The notes under the pieces: generated by a model
What the model was told of the DNA's origin: nothing
The model's input: only the letters and a program-made list of their open reading frames with translations
Database searches by the model: none
Shown: in pieces, positions 6,543 to 13,703 of the stretch
Layout: each line of letters starts with the position of its first letter
Position numbering within the stretch: the stretch's first letter is position 1
Made by a program: the position numbers and the translations under genes
Source of the DNA: PALSA-243 sp036268375
Lineage (GTDB): Bacteria; Acidobacteriota; Terriglobia; Bryobacterales; Bryobacteraceae
Direction of reading: 5' to 3'
Length of the DNA: 22,068 bases
Assembly (NCBI GenBank): GCA_036268375.1
Contig: DATAUH010000206.1
Span: 1-22,068, forward strand

Positions 6543-9293
6543 TTAATTCTGCTCTCCGCCGCCACCGCCACCGCCGCCCGCGTGTCCCGGGCCGCGAAAT
6601 ACCGCGTTCAAGAACAGCAGGTTCAAGCCATCCATGTAGCCGCGGTAATTCGGATCGGCGGTGAAGCCAATCTCGTTTCCGCGGCCATCGCGCTGTACGA
6701 TCAAAAACGGCTTGTACGCAAGCTGCTTGCGGAACTCTTCCCACGAGTAGCCGCTTGCCATCACCGTATCGGCCCCCGCAAACACCACCGCGTTGGCGCC
6801 CCGGTCCACCTTGATCGGCGTGTAAATGGCGCCGCCGCTCACCAGCGCGTAAACGGTTTCGGGCACGCCAGCGCAGATCCACTGTTCCGGATCGACCTTC
6901 GCCTTCGCCAGGAAGCCGTGCGCCGGCCACGGCGCCTGCGTGTCGGGCTGAGTCGCCTTCTCCATGTCCGCCTCGGTGGCATACGTGTGTGCCGCCACGC
7001 GTTCGATGTTGCCGCCGGCGCCTCGGCCGCCCGCAGCCGGTTCCGGTGTGACGGCAGCCGCGGCCCCGCGTCCACCACGTCCACCGCCGCCGCCCGCGGG
7101 CGTTCCCGCTGCCGAGCTAAGCGCGTTTTCCTGTTGCACCGCCATCATGCCATTGCCTGCCATATACGAAATGGCGCTGCCGAGCCCGATCAGCGTTCCG
7201 CCCGCCTGGACCCAATCGTGCAGCCGTCGCGTACCGTTCGCGCCCAGCGACTCAGCGTATCCATTTCCTTCGGGCAGAATGATCACTTGAAACTTCGAAA
7301 GATCGGCCCCGCCTATTTGCTGCGTCCGAATCACGGTCACCGGATATCCGTATTCGCGCTCCAGCATCCAACGCGTCTCACCCGCGGACGTCCCATTTGT
7401 CGGGCGGTCCCAAGCCATCAGAATGGCGGGTTTGCGCAGATAAGCCACGCGCGAGCTGCCAAAATCGGGGCCATCGTCCATCCAACTGGTGTTGGTCGCT
7501 ACGACGTCTGCCCCGGAACTTGCCGCCAGTCGGTCGAGCGTAGCGTGCAACGTGGCAGGATTCTCTCTCACCATGATGATCAGCGTGCCGGCGGGGAAAA
7601 TGTGCCCGCTCTGCGTGAATTTCTTGTCGGCGCTCAGCACGCGCAGATTTTCATGCAATGCTCCGGCCAGCAGTTTCGCTGCCGCGGTCGTACCCCATGG
7701 CACTAAATAAGCCACGGTTCCGGTTCCGGACACCTTTCCCGCGGGCGTATCGCCCGATTTTACCGGCGTGAAGTTGCCTTCCACTTTCGCATTCGCGCTA
7801 TCTATCGGCACGTTGAACTGCAGCGGCAGCGACCACGCAGTCACGTCGTAAATCTCGCTTCGCTCGCGCAATTTGCGGCGCTGCTCTTCACTCTTCAGAA
7901 ACGCTTCATCCATCGAAACCTGCGGATCCAGGACATCGCGAATCAACCGGCGCTCCGGTTGTGTCAGCGACACGGCGTATGAGCCCGCCGGATATTCCTT
8001 GCCCGCGACGCTGAATGCAGCCGCGGCGCGCCGCACCTCCACACCTTGCAGAGCCAGCAACTGCGCCATCTTGTCGACGGCTGAGGTGTCGCCCGTCCGC
8101 GGCAGCACGAACTCTTTCAACGGGTCCTTGGCAGCATCTTCGAGCGCAGAGGTCTGATAACGGTAAAACATGTCCAGCAGCTTCTCGCGATTGTGCGCCG
8201 CCACCTCGCAGCTAGAAATCGACGTCACAAAATGTCGCCGCACGGTCTCACGATAGGTCACCATCGTGTCGTCTGATTTCCGCACTAGAAGCCCGCGCGT
8301 CGATCCGTTTTCGTACGTCATTGCCATGCCGCCGAAATAAAACGGCCAGCTTGCGCCGTATCCGGGATAGAACGCGTCATATTGCTCACGCGTGAAATAG
8401 CGAAAACCGAACTGGTCGAAATACTTCGCGTTGCTTTTGCCGAACCAGTACAGGTTGTCGTGCTGCTCCTTCGTCAGGTAAGGATTGTATGGATCGGATT
8501 CCGGCGTGAAATAGTAAGTCGCGTCCGTTCCCATTTCATGCAGGTCGATAAACACCTGCGGATACCATTCCTGCAGCGCCTTCACGTGCCCGATCGTTTC
8601 CGGCTGCGTGATCCCCAGCCAATCGCGGTTCAAATCAAAGAAGTAGTGATTGGTGCGCCCGCCGGGCCACGATTCGCTATGCTCCGCCGCCAGCGGGTTA
8701 GCGTCCGCTTCCAAACCCTCATTGACTTCGAAGTCGTGAATGAAACGGTTGCGGCCGTCGGGATTCTGGATGGGCACGATGATCGTCAGCGCATTGGCCA
8801 AGGTATCGGCTACTCCTTTGTCACCGCGCGTTGCGAGCAAGTGATACGCGGTGACCAGCGCAGAGTCTGACCCAGAGATTTCGTTTCCGTGTACCGAGTA
8901 CGCAAGCCACAGGATCGCAGGCGTATTCGCGATGATCCGCTGCGCTTCGGCGGGCGTAGTCTTGCGCGGATCATGCAAACGCGCCATGTTCGCACGAATT
9001 TCGGGCAGCCGCTTGATGTTTGCCTCGGAGCCGATCACGGCGTAGATCAGTTCGCGGCCTTCCCAGGTTTTGCCGTATTCGAACACCTTCATGCGGTTCG
9101 GTTCTGCGGCCGCGAGGGCGTTCATGTACTTCACGATGTTGGCGTGGCTCGATACGCGATCGCCGAAATCGTAGCCGATCGCTTTTTTCGGAGTGGGAAC
9201 AGCGGGGTCATAATTTGCGCCCGGCCACATTTCAAATTTGGCTTGGGCGCCCAGAGACAGGGCCGAGGCAACCAGGATAAGGGCAACTCTCAT
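6543..9293 (-). CDS. Secreted M14-family zinc carboxypeptidase with GATase-like C-terminal domain
   Basis: This is a predicted exported metallopeptidase acting on peptides outside the cytoplasm. From the ATG at 9293 it has 916 residues, starting with a signal peptide (MRVALILVASALSLGAQA-K). An earlier in-frame TTG at 9353 only adds a non-signal-like leader. M14 zinc ligands are visible as HGNE (H135, E138) and H252 in FIDLHEMG. QNPDGRNRF and FFDLNRDWL are typical of the substrate pocket, and E328 in MTYENGSTRG is the probable catalytic glutamate. At about 620-715 a class I glutamine-amidotransferase-like fold appears (ILMAWDRPTNG, VIILPEGNGY, LHDWVQAGGTLIGLGSAISY), without a convincing Cys-His-Glu triad. 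A Gly/Arg/Ala linker follows at about 730-761, and the protein ends in a poly-Gly tail. It lies 63 bp after the GT9-like gene on the same strand and may share its transcript. The exact substrate is unknown. Confidence 0.88.
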   Translation of the reverse strand: MRVALILVASALSLGAQAKFEMWPGANYDPAVPTPKKAIGYDFGDRVSSHANIVKYMNALAAAEPNRMKVFEYGKTWEGRELIYAVIGSEANIKRLPEIRANMARLHDPRKTTPAEAQRIIANTPAILWLAYSVHGNEISGSDSALVTAYHLLATRGDKGVADTLANALTIIVPIQNPDGRNRFIHDFEVNEGLEADANPLAAEHSESWPGGRTNHYFFDLNRDWLGITQPETIGHVKALQEWYPQVFIDLHEMGTDATYYFTPESDPYNPYLTKEQHDNLYWFGKSNAKYFDQFGFRYFTREQYDAFYPGYGASWPFYFGGMAMTYENGSTRGLLVRKSDDTMVTYRETVRRHFVTSISSCEVAAHNREKLLDMFYRYQTSALEDAAKDPLKEFVLPRTGDTSAVDKMAQLLALQGVEVRRAAAAFSVAGKEYPAGSYAVSLTQPERRLIRDVLDPQVSMDEAFLKSEEQRRKLRERSEIYDVTAWSLPLQFNVPIDSANAKVEGNFTPVKSGDTPAGKVSGTGTVAYLVPWGTTAAAKLLAGALHENLRVLSADKKFTQSGHIFPAGTLIIMVRENPATLHATLDRLAASSGADVVATNTSWMDDGPDFGSSRVAYLRKPAILMAWDRPTNGTSAGETRWMLEREYGYPVTVIRTQQIGGADLSKFQVIILPEGNGYAESLGANGTRRLHDWVQAGGTLIGLGSAISYMAGNGMMAVQQENALSSAAGTPAGGGGGRGGRGAAAAVTPEPAAGGRGAGGNIERVAAHTYATEADMEKATQPDTQAPWPAHGFLAKAKVDPEQWICAGVPETVYALVSGGAIYTPIKVDRGANAVVFAGADTVMASGYSWEEFRKQLAYKPFLIVQRDGRGNEIGFTADPNYRGYMDGLNLLFLNAVFRGPGHAGGGGGGGGEQN

Positions 9294-9356
9294 AAGCACA
9301 CAAGGATAACAAGAGCAGAGCGGCGCCGGAAAAGCGGTCTGCGGGCCGCACAAGCC

Positions 9357-10544
9357 TCAGCTCTTGAGGCCTTGCAACGTCTGCTCGACCAGCTTCAAGG
9401 TCTTTTCGGGGTCGGGATCATCCACTCGAATTACGTTGGCTTTGGGTCCCCACGTTCTCCAGCGCTCGAACATGCGCGGCGCGGGAAAACCGGAGAAGAC
9501 CGTGATCGAAGGGACGCCGCACGCGGCGGCTACATGTTGACCGGCGGAGTCATAACCGACATAGAGCGAGCTCGCGGCGATGATCTCTGCGAAGCCAGCG
9601 AATGACCCGTCCCAGTAATTCACTTTCGCGCCCGAGCGTTCCACGGCTTGCGTCACGCGCTCGGCCTCCGAGCCTCCCGCGCCTTTATCGATGCAGATCG
9701 GCAGGCCGCGCTTCGCCAGCAGAGACAACAAACGCTCTTCGAAGGGATCCGGGAGACGTTTCGCAACGTTCGCGCCGACGCCCAGACTCACTGCGATCCG
9801 TTGCTGCGGCGGTTGCTTCGCCTTGAGGGCAATGAACGGTTTCGCGCCCGACACGCCGAGAGTCTCTTCCGTCCAGCGCGCAGTCAGTTCAGGGAGGGAC
9901 TGATCGGAATCGGCGCCGTATGCGCGGCTCTCAAAGAAGCGGTAACGATCGTCCGGACAAATCTGCAGCAGACCCAGTTGGGTGAAGCGCGAATCCGGAT
10001 CGAGCACCAGGCACTCCGGATCGTCCGTCAGAGCGGTCAACTGATCCGACGTCGCCAGCCGCTCGCGCAGTGTCCCGCGGGGATAATCGATGGGCGCGTG
10101 CTGAATCGCGGCATCGCCGGCGAACAGCTCGTAGTTTTTTTGCGGTCCGGCAAACTGAATCTTCGATTTCGGAAATCGCTGCTTCGCCGCCGCGAGAACC
10201 ACGCTTGTGACCGCAACATCCGCGCCCAACGTGACGCGCGAAAGCACCAGCACGCGTTGCGGCGTACCCACCACTTGCCGTACGCGACGTACAAACTCGT
10301 AACGGGAAACCATCTGCGCCGCATCGCCGCCCGAAACATATGCCGCCACCTGCGAAAAAAGCCGCGCGTACGCATCGCAAAGGGACGGTTCGAAGCGATC
10401 CGCCAATCCTTCCACCAGCACGCCGAAGAGCGCCGCGGAACACGGCTCCTCCAGCAGGGCATGCGGAAGCGTTTGCGGCGCTTTGCCGGCGATGCACTGG
10501 TCCAGAACCTGCTGCGCGATTTCCTTACACGAAGTACTTCGCAA
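9357..10544 (-). CDS. GT9-like (heptosyltransferase-type) glycosyltransferase
   Basis: The 395-residue protein resembles glycosyltransferase family 9 (ADP-heptose:LPS heptosyltransferase type). The C-terminal half has the GT-B nucleotide-sugar signature: IAVSLGVGAN at about 250-259, then LYVGYDSAGQHVAAACGVPS at 327-346 with ITVFSG. This matches the family pattern D-x-G-x-x-H-x-A-A-x-x-G-x-P. The N-terminal roughly 90 residues are helical and acidic, unlike the usual N-terminal Rossmann start, which appears only at about 97-130 (RVLVLSRVTLGADVAVTSVV). There is no signal peptide, so it would act in the cytoplasm on cell-envelope glycans. The TTG start at 10544 overlaps the end of mtnP by 20 nt, and no ATG lies nearby; the start is therefore uncertain. 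The acceptor and the sugar are unknown, and no other LPS genes are adjacent. Confidence 0.7.
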   Translation of the reverse strand: MRSTSCKEIAQQVLDQCIAGKAPQTLPHALLEEPCSAALFGVLVEGLADRFEPSLCDAYARLFSQVAAYVSGGDAAQMVSRYEFVRRVRQVVGTPQRVLVLSRVTLGADVAVTSVVLAAAKQRFPKSKIQFAGPQKNYELFAGDAAIQHAPIDYPRGTLRERLATSDQLTALTDDPECLVLDPDSRFTQLGLLQICPDDRYRFFESRAYGADSDQSLPELTARWTEETLGVSGAKPFIALKAKQPPQQRIAVSLGVGANVAKRLPDPFEERLLSLLAKRGLPICIDKGAGGSEAERVTQAVERSGAKVNYWDGSFAGFAEIIAASSLYVGYDSAGQHVAAACGVPSITVFSGFPAPRMFERWRTWGPKANVIRVDDPDPEKTLKLVEQTLQGLKS

Positions 10545-11385
10545 CGATCGGCCCCAATTTCTTAAGCGTTATTTCCGGCACGAGCTTACGATCGGTCAGA
10601 ATGGCGTGCGATAGCGCCGACCCGCACTTGCAGCCCCGTTTTCGCGGCATCTCGGTGACGGCTTCGGTCACCACCTTGCACGCGTTCTCGGCATTCTTCA
10701 CCAGATTGCCAACAATCTCGTCCACCGTAACGGCGTCGTGATGCGGATGCCAGCAATCGTAGTCCGTAACCATCGCCACGGTAACGTAGCAAATCTCAGC
10801 TTCTCGCGCCAGCTTTGCTTCTTGCAGATTTGTCATGCCGATCACGTCCATGCCCCAACTGCGGTACACGTTCGATTCGGCCTTGGTGGAAAACTGCGGT
10901 CCCTCCATGCAGAGGTATGTGCCGCCCTTCTTTGCGATCACGCCGGCAGTTGCACAAGCCGCGTTGACCAAAGTCGCGAGCTCCGGACACACTGGATCGG
11001 CGAAGCTTACGTGCGCCACCAGTCCCTCTCCGAAGAACGTCGAGACGCGGCCGCGCGTGCGATCGAAAAACTGATCGGGTATCACGAAATCGAGCGGCTT
11101 GTGTTCTTCTTTGAGCGACCCAACGGCGCTCAGCGACAGAATCCGCTCCACGCCGAGCTCCTTCATACCGTAAATGTTGGCGCGAAAATTCAATTCCGAC
11201 GGCGAAATTCGGTGGCCGCGCCCGTGTCGCGCCAGGAATGCGACTTTGCGTCCGGCGAGTTGACCAAGAATGTAGCTGTCGGACGGCTGCCCGAAGGGCG
11301 TGTCTATATTTGCCTCTTCCACCGCGTCGAAGCCTGGCATGGAATAGAGTCCACTGCCGCCGATGATCCCGATTTCCGCTTTCAA
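10525..11385 (-). CDS. mtnP: S-methyl-5'-thioadenosine phosphorylase
   Basis: It catalyses phosphorolysis of 5'-methylthioadenosine to adenine and 5-methylthioribose-1-phosphate, a step of methionine salvage in the cytoplasm. The 286 residues match the usual length. Visible motifs are GGSGLY (9-14), the phosphate-binding RHGRGH (53-58), SAVGSL (86-91), MEGPQFSTKAES (160-171), GMTNLQEAKLAREAE (183-197) and TDYDCWH (207-213). The Asp pair in TDYD favours 6-amino purines, which supports MTA phosphorylase over a 6-oxopurine nucleoside phosphorylase. Translation appears to begin at TTG 11385, which has a strong AGGAG eight bases upstream and overlaps the preceding TGA as TTGA. This indicates coupling to the MeaB-epimerase fusion. 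Its 3' end overlaps the GT9-like gene by 20 nt. No other methionine-salvage gene is in the window. Confidence 0.95.
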   Translation of the reverse strand: MKAEIGIIGGSGLYSMPGFDAVEEANIDTPFGQPSDSYILGQLAGRKVAFLARHGRGHRISPSELNFRANIYGMKELGVERILSLSAVGSLKEEHKPLDFVIPDQFFDRTRGRVSTFFGEGLVAHVSFADPVCPELATLVNAACATAGVIAKKGGTYLCMEGPQFSTKAESNVYRSWGMDVIGMTNLQEAKLAREAEICYVTVAMVTDYDCWHPHHDAVTVDEIVGNLVKNAENACKVVTEAVTEMPRKRGCKCGSALSHAILTDRKLVPEITLKKLGPIVAKYFV

Positions 11386-12515
11386 GTTGAGCTCTCCTGA
11401 ATCAATTCGAGTAACACGCCGCCAGTCGAAGCGGGATGAACAAACACGTACCGGTGACCGCCGGCGCCTGTCCGCGGTTCGTTGAGCAGCCGTGCGCCGG
11501 ATGTCCGCAGACGTTCTACAGCGGCGTCTAAATCAGGCACACGCAGCGCTAAATGGTGCAGGCCCGGTCCGCGCTTTTCCAGAAATTTCGAGATAGGCGA
11601 ATCGGCAGTCGCGGGCTCAAGCAGTTCGATGCGCGAATCGGAAGCGGGCAGCATCGACACGCGCACTTTTTCGGTTTCGACGGTCTCGCGATGCCCAACC
11701 ACAAATCCCAGCGCCTGATAATACGCCTCCGCCTGCGCTAGATCATTCACTGCAATCGCAACGTGATCGATCGCCAAACCGCTGCCGCGAGTCACGCGCC
11801 GCGGGCCGTCGCTTTTGTCGATCGCATCGGCCAGTTCGGCGATGCCTGTGCCGTTGACCGCCACCGTTTTTACGATTGCCGCGCCGCGTTCGCCGCTCTC
11901 TAAGCGGATTTCGCGCTCTACCTTGTCCGCGCCCGGTAAATCGGACTTGTTGATCGCGAAAATGTCGGCGATCTCCATGATCCCGGCCTTGATCGCCTGC
12001 ACATCGTCGCCGAGGCCCGGCACCAGCACCACGACGGTCACTTGCGCGAGTCTCGCGACCTCGATTTCGTCCTGCCCCACGCCGACGGTCTCAACGATTA
12101 CGTAATCACGGCCTGCGCCGTCCATCAGCCGCACCAAATCAGCGGTGGCGCGCGCCAGTCCTCCGCTCGAACCGCGCGTCGCCATCGAGCGCACGAACAC
12201 TCCCGCATCGCCATGATGCTGCTGCATGCGGATGCGATCGCCCAGAATCGCGCCGCCCGTGATGCGGCTGGTTGGGTCCACGGCAATAATCGCCAAGGTC
12301 TTCCCGCGCCGGCGGAGTTCGGCGGCCAACGCGTCGACCAGCGTGCTTTTGCCCGCGCCCGGTGGTCCCGTGATGCCCACGACCTTTGCATGACCGGCGC
12401 CTTCCAACTCCTCCAGCAGCGCCAGCGCTTCGGGATCGCGGTTTTCCACGCCAGTCGCGGCTCGCGCCAACGCGCGCAGATCACCCGCGCGTATCTTCTG
12501 GGCGGCGCCGCTCAT
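11382..12515 (-). CDS. Fused MeaB-type GTPase and methylmalonyl-CoA epimerase
   Basis: The 377-residue frame holds two enzymes. Residues 1 to about 240 are a MeaB/ArgK-family G3E GTPase, the chaperone of B12-dependent methylmalonyl-CoA mutase. They show Walker A GPPGAGKS (50-57), AVDPTSRITGGAILGDRIRM (79-98), ETVGVGQDE (142-150) and NKSD (189-192). Residues from about 248 to 377 are a VOC-fold methylmalonyl-CoA epimerase, interconverting (S)- and (R)-methylmalonyl-CoA. Probable metal ligands are H251 (IDHVAIAV), H320 or H321 (GLHHLAL) and E370 (VLLELIQ), with E297 in RIELLEP also typical. Stand-alone MeaB is about 330 residues; the C-terminal dimerisation arm appears absent, its place taken by the epimerase. 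The ATG at 12515 overlaps the acyl-CoA dehydrogenase stop as ATGA. The open frame continues upstream to 13217, but only as an antiparallel-composition shadow inside that gene. No frameshift is evident. Confidence 0.93.
   Translation of the reverse strand: MSGAAQKIRAGDLRALARAATGVENRDPEALALLEELEGAGHAKVVGITGPPGAGKSTLVDALAAELRRRGKTLAIIAVDPTSRITGGAILGDRIRMQQHHGDAGVFVRSMATRGSSGGLARATADLVRLMDGAGRDYVIVETVGVGQDEIEVARLAQVTVVVLVPGLGDDVQAIKAGIMEIADIFAINKSDLPGADKVEREIRLESGERGAAIVKTVAVNGTGIAELADAIDKSDGPRRVTRGSGLAIDHVAIAVNDLAQAEAYYQALGFVVGHRETVETEKVRVSMLPASDSRIELLEPATADSPISKFLEKRGPGLHHLALRVPDLDAAVERLRTSGARLLNEPRTGAGGHRYVFVHPASTGGVLLELIQESST
11394..11398 (-). promoter_or_regulatory. Shine-Dalgarno AGGAG that fixes the TTG start of mtnP
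   Basis: AGGAG lies eight bases before TTG 11385, inside the final codons of the upstream MeaB-epimerase gene. The first residues read from TTG (KAEIGIIGGSGLY) give the correct MtnP N-terminus. The next Met, at residue 16, would remove the GGSGLY phosphate-binding loop, so TTG must be the start. Confidence 0.7.
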
Positions 12516-13657
12516 CCGCTTTTCAAAAGCTGTCGTGCGATCACCAGCCGTTGGATCTCGCTGGTACCTTCGCCGATAGTGCAGAGTTTGACATCGCGAT
12601 AAAACTTCTCGACAGGATAGTCTTTGATGAATCCGTAGCCGCCGTGGATCTGCACCGCTTCGTTCGCAATCCGCACCGCCGCTTCCGAAGCGAAGAGTTT
12701 CGCCATCGAGGATTCGCGCGTCACGCGATGGCCCTGATCGATCATCCAGCCGGCGCGATAGTTCAACAGGCGCGCAGCATCGAGTTCGACAGCCATATCG
12801 ACCAGCTTGTTTTGGATCGTCTGAAACTCCGAAATCGGCCGCCCAAACTGTTTGCGCAATTTGGCGTACTTCAGCGCCGCGTCGTAAGCGCCCTGGGCCA
12901 TGCCGATCGCCAGCGCGGCAATAGAAACGCGTCCGCCGTCCAGCACCTTCAGGCTGTCCACGAACCCTTCGTTGATCTTGCCGCAGAGCTGCGTTTGAGG
13001 CACCCGGCAATTTTCGAAGATCACTTCGCCGGTCGCGCTGGCGCGCATGCCGAGCTTGTTTTCTTTCTTGCCCGGCCGGAACCCGGGCGTGCCCTTCTCC
13101 ACGATGAACGCGGAAATTCCGTGCTGCGCGGCGGCGCGGTCCGTCACCGCCATCGCCACGCACACGTCGGCGTAGTGCGCGTTTGTGGTGAACGTCTTCG
13201 CTCCATTCACCACCCAATCCTCGCCCTCGCGAACCGCTTTCGTGCGCGTGCCCGCGGCATCGGAGCCCGCTTCAGGTTCCGTCAGCGACCAGCAGCCCAG
13301 CCATTCACCGGAAGCCAGTTTGGGAATGTATCTCGCCCGCTGCTCCTCGGTCCCCATCTTGTAAATGTGGTTCGAACACAGCGACGTGTGCGCGGCCAGA
13401 ATAATGCCCACCGACCCATCCACGCGCGCCAATTCTTCGATGATGATGGCGTATTCGATATAGCCCAAACCAGCGCCGCCAAGCTCTTCCGGAAAGATGG
13501 CGCCCATGTAGCCCAACTCGCCCAGCTTGCGAACCACTTCCAGCGGAAAGGTTTGGGCCTCGTCCCACTCCATTACGTGCGGCGCAATTTCGCCTTCCGC
13601 GAATTCGCGCACTGCTCTGCGGAGCTGTTTCTGCTCTTCGGTATATTCGAAGTTCAT
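12512..13657 (-). CDS. Acyl-CoA dehydrogenase (short-chain/branched-chain type)
   Basis: It is an FAD-dependent alpha,beta-dehydrogenation enzyme for acyl-CoA thioesters, passing electrons to ETF in the cytoplasm. The 381 residues are the normal length. The first family signature is CWSLTEPEAGSDAAG (122-136) with GAKTFTTNA (152-160). GMAQGAYDAALKYAKLRKQF begins the C-terminal helical domain, and QIHGGYGFIKDYPVEKFYRD is followed by GEGTSEIQR. E363 in EGTS is at the usual catalytic-base position of the butyryl/medium-chain type rather than the isovaleryl type. The ATG at 13657 (MNFEYTEEQK) gives the standard N-terminus; the longer frame to 13783 runs into the Gfo/Idh gene and is Arg-rich and non-homologous. 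No clear Shine-Dalgarno precedes it. Its neighbour, the MeaB-epimerase fusion, suggests a role in branched-chain amino acid or odd-chain acid breakdown; exact chain specificity is not determined. Confidence 0.93.
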   Translation of the reverse strand: MNFEYTEEQKQLRRAVREFAEGEIAPHVMEWDEAQTFPLEVVRKLGELGYMGAIFPEELGGAGLGYIEYAIIIEELARVDGSVGIILAAHTSLCSNHIYKMGTEEQRARYIPKLASGEWLGCWSLTEPEAGSDAAGTRTKAVREGEDWVVNGAKTFTTNAHYADVCVAMAVTDRAAAQHGISAFIVEKGTPGFRPGKKENKLGMRASATGEVIFENCRVPQTQLCGKINEGFVDSLKVLDGGRVSIAALAIGMAQGAYDAALKYAKLRKQFGRPISEFQTIQNKLVDMAVELDAARLLNYRAGWMIDQGHRVTRESSMAKLFASEAAVRIANEAVQIHGGYGFIKDYPVEKFYRDVKLCTIGEGTSEIQRLVIARQLLKSG

Positions 13658-13703
13658 TTTTGGATCACGCCAGCGGCGTACGCGGGCCCGGAGCTTCGCG
13701 GCA

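Noticed and set aside
6492..7706. Plus-strand open frame of 404 codons opposite the M14 peptidase
   Set aside because: Arg/Ala-rich low-complexity translation with no motif, and it mirrors codon-position GC bias of the real minus-strand gene.
9325..9356. Possible terminator after the GT9-like gene (GCGG...CCGC followed by TTTT on the minus strand)
   Set aside because: The stem is only four base pairs with a long loop and a short T run; too weak to call.
12516..13217. N-terminal extension of the MeaB-epimerase frame to 13217
   Set aside because: Arg-rich out-of-frame reading of the acyl-CoA dehydrogenase gene; MeaB homology starts at ATG 12515, which makes an ATGA junction.
13667..13679. Small inverted repeat ACGCC-AGC-GGCGT before the acyl-CoA dehydrogenase gene
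   Set aside because: Five-base stem in GC-rich DNA, expected by chance; no supporting signal.
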